Of a stretch of DNA of 64,000 nt, positions 45,544 through 57,832 are shown one piece after another. Position 1 is the first letter of the stretch. Each line of letters begins with the position of its first letter. The stretch lies in assembly GCF_025499465.1 (NCBI RefSeq), contig NZ_JAIMCA010000003.1:558001-622000 (forward strand). Direction: 5' to 3'. Under the pieces are notes generated by a model that was given only the letters and a program-made list of their open reading frames with translations, was not told the DNA's origin and made no database searches. Origin of the DNA: Allobosea sp. BH3 (GTDB taxonomy: Bacteria > Pseudomonadota > Alphaproteobacteria > Rhizobiales > Beijerinckiaceae). Both the position numbers and the translations under genes were made by a program.

Positions 45544-47055
45544 ATGACGACAGCGATCGAGATGGGAACGACACGAACCGGCGAGCCCGGTGTGATCGAT
45601 CTCGCCGAACTGCTGGCGACGCGCCTGCTCGTGCAGGGCAATTCCGGCTCGGGGAAATCGCATCTGCTGCGCCGCCTGCTGGAACAGAGCGCGCCGCTCG
45701 TGCAGCAGGCCATCATCGATCCCGAAGGCGATTTCGTCTCGCTGGCCGAGCAGTTCGGCCATGTCGTGGTCGATGCCGAATGCGGCGAGGCCGAATTGCA
45801 GCGCGTGGCGCTGCGGGTGCGCCAGCATCGCGTCTCGGTGGTGCTCAACCTCGAGAACCTCGAGGCCGACGAGCAGTTGCGCGCCACGGCCGCCTTTCTG
45901 GGCGGGCTCTTCGATGTCGACCGCTCGCTCTGGTTCCCAATGCTGATCGTGGTGGACGAGGCGCAGCTTTTCGCGCCCGTGATGGCGGGCGAAGCCTCGG
46001 ACGAAGCACGCCGCCTCTCGCTCGGCGCCATGACCAACCTGATGTGCCGCGGCCGCAAGCGCGGGCTCGCCGGTGTCATCGCCACGCAGCGCCTCGCCAA
46101 GCTCGCCAAGAACGTCGCCGCGGAAGCCTCGAACTTCCTGATGGGCCGGACCTTCCTCGACATCGACATGCAGCGCGCCGCCGATCTGCTCGGCATGGAC
46201 CGGCGCCAGGCCGAGATGTTCCGCGACCTCGAACGCGGGCAGTTCGTTGCGCTCGGTCCCGCCCTGTCGAAGCGGCCGCTGCCGATCAGGATCGGCACCG
46301 TCAGCTCCGTCGATCGCGGCAGTGCGCCGGGCCTGATGCCGCTGCCCGAGCAGGCGCCGGAGGAAGCCGGCAAGCTGATCTTCACGCGCGGCGAGGACGA
46401 GCCGCTGCCGATGGCGCGTATGGTGCGGCCCGCACCGCGCCCGCGCCCGGCCGCAACCGAAGTGCTGCGCCAGATCGAGAACTACCGCCCTGCCCCGCAG
46501 CCAGATCCGGAACCCGAGATCGAGATGGAGCCGGCCGAGCGCGAGGCGCTGATGGTCGAGATTCTGCGCGAGCTGATGGCCGACCCCGAGGCGCGCTCGC
46601 GGCAGGTCGCGGTGCTCTATCAGGACTTCACCGTGCGCTGCCGGATGCGCCGTCTCGGCCGGACGAATCTGAGCCTGGAGGAATTCCGCCGCAGGCTCGC
46701 CGTCGCCCGCGCCGGGGTCAGCGACAGCATCGCGGAGAGCGACGGCTGGCAGGCCGCCGTTGCGGCGTCCGCCGCGCTGCCCGAGGATCTGCAGGGATTC
46801 TTCCTCTTCATCGCCCGCACCGCCATCGAGGGCGCGCCCTGCCCCAGCGATGCCGAGCTCGCGCAGGTCTATGGCAGCCATTCGCCCAGCCGGGCGCGCC
46901 GCCTCCTCACCTATATCGAGGAGCGCGGGCTGATCGTCGTCCATGTCGACTTCCGTGGCCAGCGCACGCTGGCCCTGCCGACGCTCGGCGTCGAGACCGC
47001 GCCGGGCCTGGCGCAGCCGCGCACGGCGGGGATGCCGCGCGGCGCGCGGGGCTGA
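45544..47055 (+). CDS. HerA-like ATPase (DUF87-type)
   Basis: A 503-residue P-loop ATPase. Walker A is LLVQGNSGSGKSHLLRRLLE near residue 20, IIDPEGDFVSLAEQFG follows, and Walker B is MLIVVDEAQLFAP. MCRGRKRGLAGVIATQRLAKL (in part) is the HerA/FtsK-family sensor region. A Pro/Glu-rich linker and a helical C-terminal domain of about 150 residues follow. HerA works with NurA in archaeal DNA ends processing, but no NurA is nearby and bacterial members are uncharacterised. Upstream in-frame starts to 45400 exist but lack family sequence. Confidence 0.82.
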   Translation: MTTAIEMGTTRTGEPGVIDLAELLATRLLVQGNSGSGKSHLLRRLLEQSAPLVQQAIIDPEGDFVSLAEQFGHVVVDAECGEAELQRVALRVRQHRVSVVLNLENLEADEQLRATAAFLGGLFDVDRSLWFPMLIVVDEAQLFAPVMAGEASDEARRLSLGAMTNLMCRGRKRGLAGVIATQRLAKLAKNVAAEASNFLMGRTFLDIDMQRAADLLGMDRRQAEMFRDLERGQFVALGPALSKRPLPIRIGTVSSVDRGSAPGLMPLPEQAPEEAGKLIFTRGEDEPLPMARMVRPAPRPRPAATEVLRQIENYRPAPQPDPEPEIEMEPAEREALMVEILRELMADPEARSRQVAVLYQDFTVRCRMRRLGRTNLSLEEFRRRLAVARAGVSDSIAESDGWQAAVAASAALPEDLQGFFLFIARTAIEGAPCPSDAELAQVYGSHSPSRARRLLTYIEERGLIVVHVDFRGQRTLALPTLGVETAPGLAQPRTAGMPRGARG

Positions 47056-47064
47056 AGAGCATAT

Positions 47065-47192
47065 CATGCTCGGGCTTGACCCGAGCATCTCGGAAACCAG
47101 CGCCTTTTCCTGCCAGAGATTCTCGGGTCTGCGCGGAGTTTATCCTTGGGCCGCTCGAAGATCGGACCCGAGGGCTTCGCCCGAGAATGACG
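47065..47192. repeat. Palindromic intergenic repeat, family D
   Basis: TCATGCTCGGGCTTGACCCG and AGCATCTCGG form the left part. GGACCCGAGGGCTTCGCCCG and AGAATGACGG form the right part. The core is shared with 31898. It separates the HerA-like gene from trpG. Confidence 0.8.
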
Positions 47193-47277
47193 GCGGAGGA
47201 CGGCTCGGCTCCGCTCAAAACTTGACCGCCCGCCCCCCGAACGTGCATGACCTCAAGCCGCATTCACGGGTCCGGCC

Positions 47278-47895
47278 ATGCGCGTTCTGCTGATCGACAA
47301 CTACGACAGCTTCACCTGGAACCTCGTCCACCTCATCGGCGGTCTGGGGGCGGAGGTCGACGTCTGGCGTAACGACGCGATCTCGGTCGAGGACGCGCTG
47401 AGCGGCGGGCATGATGCGATCGTGCTTTCGCCCGGCCCCTGCACGCCGAACGAGGCCGGGATCTGCCTCGACGTGATCCGGCAGGGTGCGGGACAGAAGC
47501 CAATCTTCGGCGTCTGCCTCGGCCTGCAGGCGATGGGGCAGGCGTTTGGCGGCGACGTCGTGCGCGCGCCCATCCCGATGCACGGCAAGATCTCGCCGAT
47601 CCGGCACAAGTCGCGCGGGCTCTTCCGCGGCATCAACGGCCCGTTGCAGGCGACGCGCTACCACTCCCTCGTGGTCGACCGCGCCACCTGCCCGGATGTC
47701 TTCGATATCGAGGCCGAGACCGATGACGGCCTGATCATGGCGCTCTCGCATCGCGAGCTGCCGGTCCATGGCGTCCAGTTTCACCCGGAGAGCATCGCCT
47801 CCGAGCATGGCGAGACGATCCTGCGGAACTTCCTCGATCTCGCCCAGCGATGGCGCAGCGAGCACGATGCCGCCGCCCTTGCCCCATCCGCCTGA
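47278..47895 (+). CDS. trpG: Anthranilate synthase component II (glutamine amidotransferase)
   Basis: TrpG supplies ammonia from glutamine to TrpE for anthranilate, the first step of tryptophan synthesis. The 205 residues show [17 protein letters not shown], the catalytic Cys in [18 protein letters not shown] and the His-Glu pair in [16 protein letters not shown]. In such genomes it may also serve PabB for folate. trpE is not in the window. It heads trpG-trpD-trpC-moaC-moeA, with trpD starting 34 bp after its stop codon. Confidence 0.94.
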   Translation: MRVLLIDNYDSFTWNLVHLIGGLGAEVDVWRNDAISVEDALSGGHDAIVLSPGPCTPNEAGICLDVIRQGAGQKPIFGVCLGLQAMGQAFGGDVVRAPIPMHGKISPIRHKSRGLFRGINGPLQATRYHSLVVDRATCPDVFDIEAETDDGLIMALSHRELPVHGVQFHPESIASEHGETILRNFLDLAQRWRSEHDAAALAPSA

Positions 47896-47929
47896 TTTCC
47901 CGAAGAAATCGCAGGTTCACAGAGTTTCC

Positions 47930-48943
47930 ATGGACGATTTCAAGCCCTTCATCGCCAAGGTCGCGACCGGAGCGACGCTCTCCCGCGAGGAGGCGCGCGA
48001 CGCCTTCAACACAATCCTTTCTGGCGAAGTGACGAACGCGCAATCCGCCGCCTTCCTGATGGCGCTGCGCGTGCGCGGCGAGACGATCGAGGAGATCGCC
48101 GGCGCCGTCGGCGCCATGCGCGGCAAGATGCTGCCGGTTAAGGCGCCGGCCGACGCGATCGACATCGTCGGCACCGGCGGCGATTCCTCCGGCTCCTACA
48201 ACGTCTCGACGCTAGCCTCGATCATCACCGCAGCCTGCGGCGTGCCGGTCGCCAAGCACGGCAACCGCGCCGCCTCCTCGCGCTCGGGCGCGGCGGACGT
48301 GCTGACCGCGCTCGGCGTCAAGGTCGGGCTCGATCCCGCCGGCACGGAGCGCTGCATCGCCAAGGCCGGGGTCGGCTTCATGTTCGCGCCGACGCACCAT
48401 GCCTCGATGCGCCATGTCGCGCCCGTCCGCACCGAGCTTGGCACTCGCACCATCTTCAACCTGCTCGGCCCGCTGTCGAACCCGGCCGGCGTCAAGCGCC
48501 AGCTCATCGGCGCCTTCTCGGAGACCTGGCTGGAGCCGATGGTGAAGGTGCTGGCCTCGCTTGGCTCGAGCCGCGTCTGGGCCGTGCACGGCTCCGACGG
48601 GCTCGACGAGATCACCACCACCGGCCCGACCCGCGTCGTCTCGCTGGAGAACGGCAAGATCGAGAGCTTCACGATCAGCCCTGCCGATATCGGCCTCGCC
48701 CCGGCCAAGCCGGAGGATCTGCGCGGCGGTGAGCCCGAGCAGAACGCCGCGGCGCTGAACGCGGTGCTCGCCGGCGAGAAGACGGCCTTCCGCGACATTG
48801 CGGCCTTCAACGCGGCCGCAGCCCTGCTGGTCGCCGGCAAGGCGAAGGATCTGAAGGACGGCTTCGCACAGGCGACGGCCGCGCTCGACTCCGGCAAGGC
48901 CAAGGCCACGCTGGCGTCCCTGATCCAAGCCTCGAACGCTTGA
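47930..48943 (+). CDS. trpD: Anthranilate phosphoribosyltransferase
   Basis: TrpD transfers phosphoribose from PRPP to anthranilate. The 337 residues include the PRPP loop [34 protein letters not shown] and [16 protein letters not shown], all typical. An open frame extends upstream to 47768 inside trpG; ATG 47930 is the start that fits family length. The ribosome site is weak, so translation may depend on trpG. Confidence 0.95.
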   Translation: MDDFKPFIAKVATGATLSREEARDAFNTILSGEVTNAQSAAFLMALRVRGETIEEIAGAVGAMRGKMLPVKAPADAIDIVGTGGDSSGSYNVSTLASIITAACGVPVAKHGNRAASSRSGAADVLTALGVKVGLDPAGTERCIAKAGVGFMFAPTHHASMRHVAPVRTELGTRTIFNLLGPLSNPAGVKRQLIGAFSETWLEPMVKVLASLGSSRVWAVHGSDGLDEITTTGPTRVVSLENGKIESFTISPADIGLAPAKPEDLRGGEPEQNAAALNAVLAGEKTAFRDIAAFNAAAALLVAGKAKDLKDGFAQATAALDSGKAKATLASLIQASNA

Positions 48944-48950
48944 GGCCGGC

Positions 48951-49763
48951 ATGACCGACATTCTCGCGAAGATCGAAGCCTATAAGCGGCAGGAAATCGC
49001 AGCGGCCAAGCTGGCGGTGCCGCCGGCCGAGATCGAGCGGCTGGCACGGACCGCGGGCAAGCCGCGCGGCTTCGGCGATGCGCTCGCCGGCAAGCTTGCG
49101 GCCGGAACACCCGCCCTGATCGCCGAGATCAAGAAAGCGAGCCCGTCCAAGGGCCTGATCCGGGCCGATTTCGACCCGCCCTCGCTCGCCCGCGCCTATG
49201 CGGCCGGCGGGGCGGCCTGCCTCTCGGTCCTCACCGACGCGCCCTCCTTCCAGGGCAAGCCAGAGTTCCTGACCGCCGCGCGCGAGGCCGCCGGCCTGCC
49301 GGCGCTGCGCAAGGACTTCCTCTACGAGCCCTATCAGGTGTTCGAGGCGCGCGCCTGGGGGGCGGACTGCATCCTGATCATCATGGCCGGCGTCGACGAC
49401 GCAACGGCGAAGGCGCTCAGCGACACGGCCGGCGAGCTCGGCATGGACGTGCTCGTCGAGGTCCATGACGACGCCGAGCTCGACCGGGCTCTCCAGCTCG
49501 ACAGCCGGCTCGTCGGCATCAACAACCGCGACCTGCGCAGCTTCAACGTCGACCTTGCGGTGACCGAGCGGCTGGCGCCGCGCATTCCGGCCGGCCGCAT
49601 CGTCATCAGCGAGAGCGGCATCTTCACGCATGACGACATCGCGCGGCTGAACAAGATCGGCGTCAACAGCTTCCTCGTCGGGGAGAGCCTGATGCGGCAG
49701 GCCGATGTCACCGCCGCGACGCAGACGCTGCTGACCGGCAGGGCGCAAGAGAGCGCCGCGTGA
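48951..49763 (+). CDS. trpC: Indole-3-glycerol phosphate synthase
   Basis: TrpC closes the indole ring in tryptophan synthesis. The 270-residue beta/alpha barrel has the catalytic Lys and loop in [18 protein letters not shown], then [46 protein letters not shown] and [13 protein letters not shown]. It starts 7 bp after trpD, and moaC overlaps its stop codon (GTGA). Confidence 0.96.
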   Translation: MTDILAKIEAYKRQEIAAAKLAVPPAEIERLARTAGKPRGFGDALAGKLAAGTPALIAEIKKASPSKGLIRADFDPPSLARAYAAGGAACLSVLTDAPSFQGKPEFLTAAREAAGLPALRKDFLYEPYQVFEARAWGADCILIIMAGVDDATAKALSDTAGELGMDVLVEVHDDAELDRALQLDSRLVGINNRDLRSFNVDLAVTERLAPRIPAGRIVISESGIFTHDDIARLNKIGVNSFLVGESLMRQADVTAATQTLLTGRAQESAA

Positions 49764-50242
49764 GCAGGCTCAGCCATCTCGACGCGCAGGGTCAGGCGCA
49801 TATGGTCGATGTCGGCGACAAGGCCGAAACGACCCGCATGGCCATCGCCGAAGGCCGCGTCGTGATGGCGCCGGAGACGATCGCGATCGTCCGCGACGGT
49901 AATGCCAAGAAGGGCGACGTGCTCGGCACCGCCCGCCTCGCCGGCATCATGGCGGCCAAGCGCACCCATGAGCTGATCCCGCTCTGTCACCCGCTGCTCA
50001 TCAGCAAGATCGCCGTCGATCTTGAGATCGACGAGGCGCTGCCGGGGGTGCGCGTGCGCGCCGAGGTCCGGATGAAGGGCCAAACCGGCGTCGAGATGGA
50101 GGCGCTGACCGCGGTCTCGGTCGCGTGCCTGACCGTCTACGACATGGTCAAGGCCGTCGACCGGGCGATGCGGATCGAGGAGATCCGGCTGCTGCACAAA
50201 TCCGGCGGCCAGTCCGGCGACTATAACGCCGGATCTCGCTGA
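49760..50242 (+). CDS. moaC: Cyclic pyranopterin monophosphate synthase accessory protein
   Basis: MoaC makes cyclic pyranopterin monophosphate in molybdenum-cofactor synthesis. The 160 residues show [29 protein letters not shown] and [20 protein letters not shown]. The GTG start overlaps the trpC stop, and its own stop overlaps the moeA start by one base (TGATG). moaA, moaD and moaE are elsewhere. Confidence 0.95.
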   Translation: MSRLSHLDAQGQAHMVDVGDKAETTRMAIAEGRVVMAPETIAIVRDGNAKKGDVLGTARLAGIMAAKRTHELIPLCHPLLISKIAVDLEIDEALPGVRVRAEVRMKGQTGVEMEALTAVSVACLTVYDMVKAVDRAMRIEEIRLLHKSGGQSGDYNAGSR

Positions 50243-51453
50243 TGGCTCTCACCCCGGTCCCCGTCGCTCGGAAGGCCCTGCTCGACAGCATTCCGGGGCC
50301 GACCGCGTTTGAGACCCTACCTCTTTCCGAATGCGCCTGGCGGGTGCTCGCCGCCGATGTGAAGGCACTCAGGACCCAGCCGCCCTTCGCCAACTCGGCC
50401 ATGGATGGCTATGCCGTTCGCGGCGACGACATGGCCGAGGGTGTCGAACTCGCTGTGATCGGCGAATCTGCAGCCGGCCGCGGCTTCGAGGGTGCGGTCG
50501 GTCCGGGCGAGGCCGTGCGGATCTTCACCGGCGCGCCGATGCCGGCGGGCGCCGACACCGTCCTGATGCAGGAAGATGCCGAGGGCGTCGGCAGCCCGCG
50601 CATCCGCGTGCGCGTCCCGCCCGCCAAGGGCAAGTTCCTGCGCGCGGCCGGGCTGGATTTCCACGAAGGCGACATGCTGCTGCCGGCCGGGCGCGTGCTC
50701 GACAGCGCGGCGCTGGGGCTCCTGGCGGCGGGCGGGCATCCCGTCCTGCCTGTCCGGCGCAAACCTCGGGTCGCGATCCTCGCCACCGGCGACGAGCTCG
50801 TTTCGCCCGGCGAGCCGGTGGGCCGCGACCAGATCGTCGCCTCCAACTCCTTTGCAATCGCCGCGCTGGTCGAGAAGGCGGGCGGCTCGGCCATCGATCT
50901 CGGCATCGCCCGCGACGATCACGCCGATCTCGCGGACAAGATCGCGCGGGCGCGGGTCATGGACGCCGATGTGCTGGTGACGCTCGGCGGCGCCTCGGTC
51001 GGCGCCCACGATCTCGTGCAGGAAGCGCTGACGCGGGCCGGCATGTCGCTCGGCTTCTGGAAGATCGCGATGCGCCCCGGCAAGCCGATGATGACCGGAC
51101 GGCTGGGGCGCATGGTGGTGGTCGGCCTGCCGGGAAACCCCGTTTCCTCAATCGTTTGCGGGCACCTCTTCGTGCTGCCGCTGATCGAGGCGCTGCTCGG
51201 CATGGCGGATGCCGACCGGGATCGCAGCATCCCCGCCATCCTCGGCCGGGACATGCCGGCCAATGACGAGCGCGAGGACTATCTGCGCTCGGAACTCGTC
51301 ATGACGCCGGAGGGCTGGGTGGCGACGCCCTTCGGGCGGCAGGATTCCTCGATGCTCGGTACGCTCGCCCGCGCGCAGGCGCTGACGATCCGGCCCGCCT
51401 TCGCCGAGCCGGCCAAGCAGGGCGATCCCTGCCGGATTATGCTCCTGAGGTGA
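50242..51453 (+). CDS. moeA: Molybdopterin molybdenumtransferase
   Basis: MoeA inserts molybdate into adenylated molybdopterin. The 403 residues show NSAMDGYAVRGDD, IFTGAPMPAGADTVLMQED, ILATGDELVSPGEPVG, LVTLGGASVGAHDLV and IAMRPGKPMMTGRLG. It ends the trp-moa operon; lexA follows 80 bp later with its own regulatory sites. Confidence 0.95.
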   Translation: MALTPVPVARKALLDSIPGPTAFETLPLSECAWRVLAADVKALRTQPPFANSAMDGYAVRGDDMAEGVELAVIGESAAGRGFEGAVGPGEAVRIFTGAPMPAGADTVLMQEDAEGVGSPRIRVRVPPAKGKFLRAAGLDFHEGDMLLPAGRVLDSAALGLLAAGGHPVLPVRRKPRVAILATGDELVSPGEPVGRDQIVASNSFAIAALVEKAGGSAIDLGIARDDHADLADKIARARVMDADVLVTLGGASVGAHDLVQEALTRAGMSLGFWKIAMRPGKPMMTGRLGRMVVVGLPGNPVSSIVCGHLFVLPLIEALLGMADADRDRSIPAILGRDMPANDEREDYLRSELVMTPEGWVATPFGRQDSSMLGTLARAQALTIRPAFAEPAKQGDPCRIMLLR

Positions 51454-51463
51454 GCCGCTTGCG

Positions 51464-51478
51464 GAACACAAGGCGAAC
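51464..51478. promoter_or_regulatory. LexA (SOS) box upstream of lexA
   Basis: GAAC (51464-51467) and GAAC (51475-51478) are separated by exactly 7 bases, which is GTTC-N7-GTTC on the other strand. It lies 55 bp before the lexA start and just after moeA, so lexA is probably autoregulated. Confidence 0.8.
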
Positions 51479-51487
51479 GGGTATGGT

Positions 51488-51502
51488 GTTCGTGCTTTGT
51501 TT
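51488..51502. promoter_or_regulatory. Near-consensus second LexA half-sites
   Basis: GTTC (51488-51491) is followed after 7 bases by GTTT (51499-51502), one mismatch from the SOS box. It lies 31 bp before the lexA start and 9 bp from the perfect box, so a paired site is possible. Confidence 0.45.
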
Positions 51503-51533
51503 CGAATCTGCGCGCTGAGCCGCGGCGGGGATC

Positions 51534-52253
51534 ATGCTGACACGCAAGCAACACGAACTCCTGCGCTTCATCCAGGAACGCTTGCGCGAGAGCGGCGTAC
51601 CGCCCTCCTTCGACGAGATGAAGGATGCGCTCGACCTGCGCTCGAAATCGGGCATCCACCGGCTGATCATGGCGCTGGAGGAGCGCGGCTTCATCCGCCG
51701 CCTGCCCAACCGGGCGCGCGCGCTCGAAGTCATCAAGATGCCGGACGGGCTTGGCGCCCCCACGCCGCGCGGGCGGTTCAACCCGGCTGTGGTGCAGGGC
51801 GGGCTCGGCACGCAGCCGACGCTTCCCAAGCCCCGGCCGGCGAGCAATTCCGACGACGAGGATGGCCGTCATTCCGTCGCGATCCCGGTGATGGGCCGGA
51901 TCGCCGCAGGCACGCCCATTTCCGCGATCCAGAGCCGCAGCCACACCGTCTCGCTGCCGCCGGACATGCTCGGCTCGGGCGAGCACTACGCTCTGGAAGT
52001 GCGCGGCGATTCGATGGTGGAGGCCGGCATTCTCGACGGCGACACCGTCATCATCCGCAAGCAGGACACGGCTAACACGGGCGACATCATCGTCGCGCTG
52101 ATCGACGACGAGGAGGCGACGCTGAAGCGGCTGCGCCGGCGCGGCTCTTCCATCGCGCTGGAGGCGGCCAATCCGGCCTATGAGACACGCGTGCTTGGCC
52201 CCGACCGGGTCAAGATCCAGGGCCGCCTCGTCAACCTGATGCGGCGCTACTGA
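51534..52253 (+). CDS. lexA: LexA repressor
   Basis: LexA represses SOS genes and cleaves itself when RecA is active. The 239 residues have the winged-helix N-terminus ([20 protein letters not shown], then [20 protein letters not shown]), a long linker, the Ala-Gly cleavage site in GRIAAGTPI, the catalytic Ser in [10 protein letters not shown] and the catalytic Lys in [10 protein letters not shown]. The 7 bases at its 3' end overlap the convergent comEC. Two putative SOS boxes lie upstream; ssb at 1095 is another probable target. Confidence 0.96.
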   Translation: MLTRKQHELLRFIQERLRESGVPPSFDEMKDALDLRSKSGIHRLIMALEERGFIRRLPNRARALEVIKMPDGLGAPTPRGRFNPAVVQGGLGTQPTLPKPRPASNSDDEDGRHSVAIPVMGRIAAGTPISAIQSRSHTVSLPPDMLGSGEHYALEVRGDSMVEAGILDGDTVIIRKQDTANTGDIIVALIDDEEATLKRLRRRGSSIALEAANPAYETRVLGPDRVKIQGRLVNLMRRY

Positions 52254-54553
52254 AGCCGCTCGGTTTCCGCCTCGCTGTCCGGTGAAGCGATGAGCGGACC
52301 GGCTGTGGGGGCGGGTGACGGGTTTGCACCTGCGCCGGGCGTTGTGCGGCGCTCTTCCCGGCGGCGATCCCATGGACGGTCGCTGCCCTGCTGCTCCGAG
52401 ATTCGGCTGCTCCAGCCGCCGCGCGTGCGGTAGAGCGACGTTGCGCCGTCTCGCATCAGCGCCGTGCGATCGATCAGCTTCGCCTTGCAGGCAGCGCTCC
52501 AGGGAATGGCGGTGACGACGAGGTCGGCGCGCTGGCAGTCCTCGATGATGGCGAGCCGATTGAGCGCGTAGGAGACGCTGCGCCCCTCGGCCGTGCGGAC
52601 GACGCAGGCGAGCGTGTCGCAGGCGATGCCGGCACGTAAACTGGGATCGTCCGGCGAGCGGCTGTCGCCATCGGCGGCCAGCCACTGCTGCAGGACGAAG
52701 CGGCTCGGCTTGCCCGCGACCGCGAGGCGCCCGTCGGCGCCACGCGCGGCGAGGCCCGAGCCGTCGCGCTCGATCAGGATTTCCGGCTTCTCGGGCTTGC
52801 CCGCCGTCGCAACGCCGATCATCAGCGGCAGCGCCGCGAGCCAACGCCAGGCGGTGGTCCAGAGCGCCAGCCAGAGCAGCGACAGCACGAAGCAGATCAG
52901 AACGGCGGGGCCGAAAGCCGCGATCATCACCGTCGAATGGTCGATCGTCGCGACCCAATGCGCGACCTTGATCACGACATCGGAAGCAAGCCCCATGAGC
53001 GCCCACGCCGGCCAATCCAGCCCGAAGGGAAAGGCCAGCACGCCGAAAACGGCCGCCGGCATGACGAAGAGCGAGACGAAGGGCAGCGCCATCGCATTGC
53101 CGAGCAGGCCGAAGGGGTTGAAGGTCTGGAAGTGATAGGCGCCGAAGGGGGCCGTCGCAGCGGTCGCGAGCAGGGTCGTCACGACGATGCCAAGCGCGGC
53201 GGTCCAAAGAGTGCCGAGCGGCCAGGGAAGGCTCGGCGGCGGGTTGGCGCGATTGCGGCCCTGCCAGCGCTCGGCGAAGGCGATCAGCGCCGCCACCGCG
53301 CCGAAGGACATCTGGAAGCTCGGGCCAAGCAGCGCCTCCGGCTCGCGCAGCAGCACGATCATCGCCGCGAGCGCGAGGTTGCGCATGCTGAGAGCCGCCC
53401 GGTCGAACAGGATCGCGCCCAGCATCACCAGTGTCATGATCAGCGATCGCTCCGTCGCGACCTCCCCTCCCGAGAAGACGCAATAGGCGATCGCACCCAG
53501 CATGGCGGCAATGGCGGCGATCTTCTTGACCGGCCAGTTCAGCGCGACGGTCTGCGAGAGCGCCAGCAGCGCCCGCATCAGCCAGAAGATCGTGCCGGCG
53601 GCCAGCACCATATGCAGGCCGGAGATCGAGACGATGTGGTAGATGCCGGCGGCGCGCAGGTCGTTGTTGGTCGCTTCCGTGATGAGGCCTCGCTTGCCGG
53701 TGACGAGAGCTGCGGCGACGGCCCCGCCCTGCCCTCCGGCGGCCTCGGCGATCCGCTGCGTCAGCGCGTTGCGGGCCCGGTCGATGCCGGCGTCGAGCGT
53801 GAGCCGCAGCGGCGGCGGATGCGGCGGCGGCGCCAGCGCGATCTTGCCCGAAACGCTGCCGACCGCGCCGATACCGCGGAAGAAGGCGTCGCGCCCGAAA
53901 TCATAGCCCCCGGCCCGCGCCGGTCCCGGCGGAGGCAGCAGCCGGGCGGTGGCGGCGACATGGTCCCCCGGCGCGACGGAGCCGGCGCGGATATTGACGC
54001 GCACCCGCCTTGGGCGCTGCGCCTCCGGCAGCCCGGTGATGTCGGTAACCAGCAGCACGAGCCGGGCGCCGGTATCCCGCGTCTCGACGCTCTCGACGAA
54101 CCCTGAGAGCTTGCCAATGCGCGGTCGCTCCAGCATGGGAGCGGCAATGTCGGCCGTGCGCCAGACGCCCGCCGCAAAGCCGGCAAAGGCCGCAGCGAAA
54201 GCGAAGCAAGCCATCGCGGCGAAGCGGCGCGTGCGCAGCGCAAACGCCAGCACCACGCTCGAGCCGAGGCCGAGGAGCGGCGCCCAGAGCGCCGGCTCAC
54301 GGTCGGCGGCGAAATAGAGCAGAATGCCGATGCCCATCGCCACGGGCAGCCAGAGGAAGGGCCGGCGGCGCTCCTCTTCCAGCGCCAGCGCTGCAGCGAA
54401 ATGCGCCCTGCCGTCCCGGAGCCACGCGGCGAGATCGGAGCCCGCAGGAGCTGCGTTCCAGAGGCGCGCCGGCAGGGCGACCGCGCGGGCGCCGCGCGGC
54501 TTCGCCAGCGGCGCGTTCGGCCGCTCCCCCTGCACTGGCGGTGCCGGCTGCAT
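52247..54553 (-). CDS. comEC: ComEC/Rec2 family DNA-uptake channel protein
   Basis: A 768-residue inner-membrane protein. An N-terminal DUF4131-type domain precedes the competence channel, where [20 protein letters not shown] and a membrane bundle with [18 protein letters not shown] and [19 protein letters not shown] lie. The C-terminal 200 residues are a short, divergent end rather than a full metallo-hydrolase. It would move one DNA strand across the inner membrane, although many relatives are not known to be competent. It converges on lexA and is divergent from gltX (169 bp). Confidence 0.9.
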   Translation of the reverse strand: MQPAPPVQGERPNAPLAKPRGARAVALPARLWNAAPAGSDLAAWLRDGRAHFAAALALEEERRRPFLWLPVAMGIGILLYFAADREPALWAPLLGLGSSVVLAFALRTRRFAAMACFAFAAAFAGFAAGVWRTADIAAPMLERPRIGKLSGFVESVETRDTGARLVLLVTDITGLPEAQRPRRVRVNIRAGSVAPGDHVAATARLLPPPGPARAGGYDFGRDAFFRGIGAVGSVSGKIALAPPPHPPPLRLTLDAGIDRARNALTQRIAEAAGGQGGAVAAALVTGKRGLITEATNNDLRAAGIYHIVSISGLHMVLAAGTIFWLMRALLALSQTVALNWPVKKIAAIAAMLGAIAYCVFSGGEVATERSLIMTLVMLGAILFDRAALSMRNLALAAMIVLLREPEALLGPSFQMSFGAVAALIAFAERWQGRNRANPPPSLPWPLGTLWTAALGIVVTTLLATAATAPFGAYHFQTFNPFGLLGNAMALPFVSLFVMPAAVFGVLAFPFGLDWPAWALMGLASDVVIKVAHWVATIDHSTVMIAAFGPAVLICFVLSLLWLALWTTAWRWLAALPLMIGVATAGKPEKPEILIERDGSGLAARGADGRLAVAGKPSRFVLQQWLAADGDSRSPDDPSLRAGIACDTLACVVRTAEGRSVSYALNRLAIIEDCQRADLVVTAIPWSAACKAKLIDRTALMRDGATSLYRTRGGWSSRISEQQGSDRPWDRRREERRTTPGAGANPSPAPTAGPLIASPDSEAETERLQ

Positions 54554-54722
54554 CGCCCGCTCCCCATCCCCCCGGAGGTGCGATTTGACCGCTTACCCTT
54601 TCCGGCCAAGCCATGTTACAGGGCGCGCGCCGGTTGTCATGTCGCAACGTCGTCATGCACAGCTTGCCATTTTCCCTGTCTTGCGCCGGACGGCCCTGAG
54701 CTGCCCGGTCGGAGTTGCCTCG

Positions 54723-56141
54723 ATGAGCAATGCCGTCGTCACGCGCTTTGCGCCCTCGCCCACCGGCTTCCTCCATATCGGCGGCGGCCGCACGGCGCTG
54801 TTCAACTGGCTCTATGCCCGCCGGCATGGCGGCAAGATGCTGCTGCGCATCGAGGACACGGACCGCGAGCGCTCGACCGACGCGGCCATCGCCGCGATCC
54901 TCGACGGGCTCTCCTGGCTCGGTCTCGATTGGGACGGCGACACGGTCTACCAGTTCTCGCGCGCCGGCCGCCACCGCGAGGTCGCCGAGCAGATGCTCGC
55001 CGCCGGCAAGGCCTATTATTGCTATGCGACGCCGGCCGAGCTCGATGAGATGCGCGAGAAGGCTCGCGCCGAGGGCAAGCCGCTGCGTTATGACGGGCGC
55101 TGGCGGGACCGCGATCCAGCGACCGCGCCGGCCGGCCTCAAGCCGGTAATCCGGCTCAAGGCGCCGCAGACCGGCGAGACCGTGGTCGAGGACGAGGTGC
55201 AGGGCCGCGTCGTCTGGCAGAACGAGAATCTCGACGATCTCGTGCTGCTGCGCTCGGACGGCACGCCGACCTATATGCTCGCGGTCGTCGTCGACGACCA
55301 CGACATGGGCGTCACCCATGTCATCCGCGGCGACGATCACCTGACCAATGCCGCCCGCCAGACCCAGATCTACGACGCGCTGGGCTGGTCCGTGCCGAGC
55401 ATGTCCCATATCCCGCTGATCCATGGTGCGGATGGCGCCAAGCTCTCGAAGCGCCATGGCGCGCTCGGCGTCGATGCCTATCGTTCGATGGGCTACCTGC
55501 CGGTGGCGCTGCGAAACTACCTGCTGCGGCTTGGCTGGAGCCATGGCGACCAGGAGATCTTCTCGACCGAGGAGATGATCGCGCTGTTCAACCTCTCCTC
55601 GATCGGCCGTTCCCCGGCACGCTTCGACTACGCCAAGCTCGAGAACCTGAACGGGCTCTATATGCGCCAGTCCAGCGACGCCGATCTGCTGGCGGCGCTG
55701 AAGGTGATCCTGCCGGAGATCGGGCCGGCGCGCGGGATCGACGCTTCGCTCTCGCCGGAGCTGGAGACGAAGCTCCTCGCCGCCATGCCCGGCCTTAAGG
55801 AACGCGCCAAGACGCTGGTCGAGCTGCTCGACAGCGCCTTCTATCTCTATGCGCAGCGCCCCCTTCAGCTCGACGAGAAGGCAAAGGGCCTGCTCGATGA
55901 GGCGGCCCGCGCGCGGCTGCCGCAGATCGCCGAGAAGCTCGCCGCCGTCGCCGACTGGACACCCGCCCCGCTCGAGGCGGCGGTGCGCGCCTATGTCGAG
56001 GAGAACGGCCTCAAGCTCGGCCAGGCGGCCCAGCCGCTGCGCGCCGCGCTGACCGGCCGGGCGATGTCGCCGGGGCTTTTCGACGTGATGGCGGTGCTGG
56101 GCCGGGAGGAAACCCTGGCCCGCCTCGCCGATCAGGCGTGA
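54723..56141 (+). CDS. gltX: Glutamyl-tRNA synthetase
   Basis: A class I synthetase of 472 residues that charges tRNA-Glu. The HIGH-type motif is [19 protein letters not shown] and the KMSKS-type motif is [13 protein letters not shown] near residue 240. [19 protein letters not shown] is typical. An open frame upstream to 54324 runs antisense to comEC and is not used; ATG 54723 begins with the conserved start. The synthetase stands alone between comEC and gltA. Confidence 0.96.
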   Translation: MSNAVVTRFAPSPTGFLHIGGGRTALFNWLYARRHGGKMLLRIEDTDRERSTDAAIAAILDGLSWLGLDWDGDTVYQFSRAGRHREVAEQMLAAGKAYYCYATPAELDEMREKARAEGKPLRYDGRWRDRDPATAPAGLKPVIRLKAPQTGETVVEDEVQGRVVWQNENLDDLVLLRSDGTPTYMLAVVVDDHDMGVTHVIRGDDHLTNAARQTQIYDALGWSVPSMSHIPLIHGADGAKLSKRHGALGVDAYRSMGYLPVALRNYLLRLGWSHGDQEIFSTEEMIALFNLSSIGRSPARFDYAKLENLNGLYMRQSSDADLLAALKVILPEIGPARGIDASLSPELETKLLAAMPGLKERAKTLVELLDSAFYLYAQRPLQLDEKAKGLLDEAARARLPQIAEKLAAVADWTPAPLEAAVRAYVEENGLKLGQAAQPLRAALTGRAMSPGLFDVMAVLGREETLARLADQA

Positions 56142-56402
56142 CGTTTGCGCCCGGCGCGATTCAGACCGCCTTTTGGCTCGGTTGAATGCGCTGGGCAAAT
56201 GGTCTAGTGACGCGCAAGTGCTCGTTTCGCCATCGGCGGACGGGCACGAATATTGCTTGTAAATCAGCTACATGGATTGCCTTCTCTTTCCCACCGACAT
56301 GTTCCCGTCACATCGCGGCCTTCGGATGAGAAAAGCTTCGCGCAAGCGCGGAGAGGCGAGACAGGGACTGGGAAGCAGCGAGCCTTGAAAGGATCGGTAC
56401 CG

Positions 56403-57692
<1,290 letters not shown>

Positions 57693-57715
57693 GCACAGGC
57701 CAGGGTCTGGATATG

Positions 57716-57750
57716 GAAGGGCGCGGTGGTCTCCACCGCGCCCTTCTTTT
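57716..57750 (+). terminator. Rho-independent terminator of gltA
   Basis: GAAGGGCGCGGTGG and CCACCGCGCCCTTC form a perfect 14-bp stem with loop TCT. TTTT follows directly at 57747. It lies 24 bp past the gltA stop codon. Confidence 0.95.
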
Positions 57751-57832
57751 GTTGCAGATGATTGATGCATGCGGCGGGCATGATCCCCCGGCGAAGCCAG
57801 ATAAAGTTGCTTCATCCAACGGAGATACTCCC

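Noticed and set aside
52247..52253. LexA control of comEC through its 3' overlap with lexA
   Set aside because: The overlap is at the 3' ends of convergent genes; no GTTC-N7-GTTC site was found before comEC.
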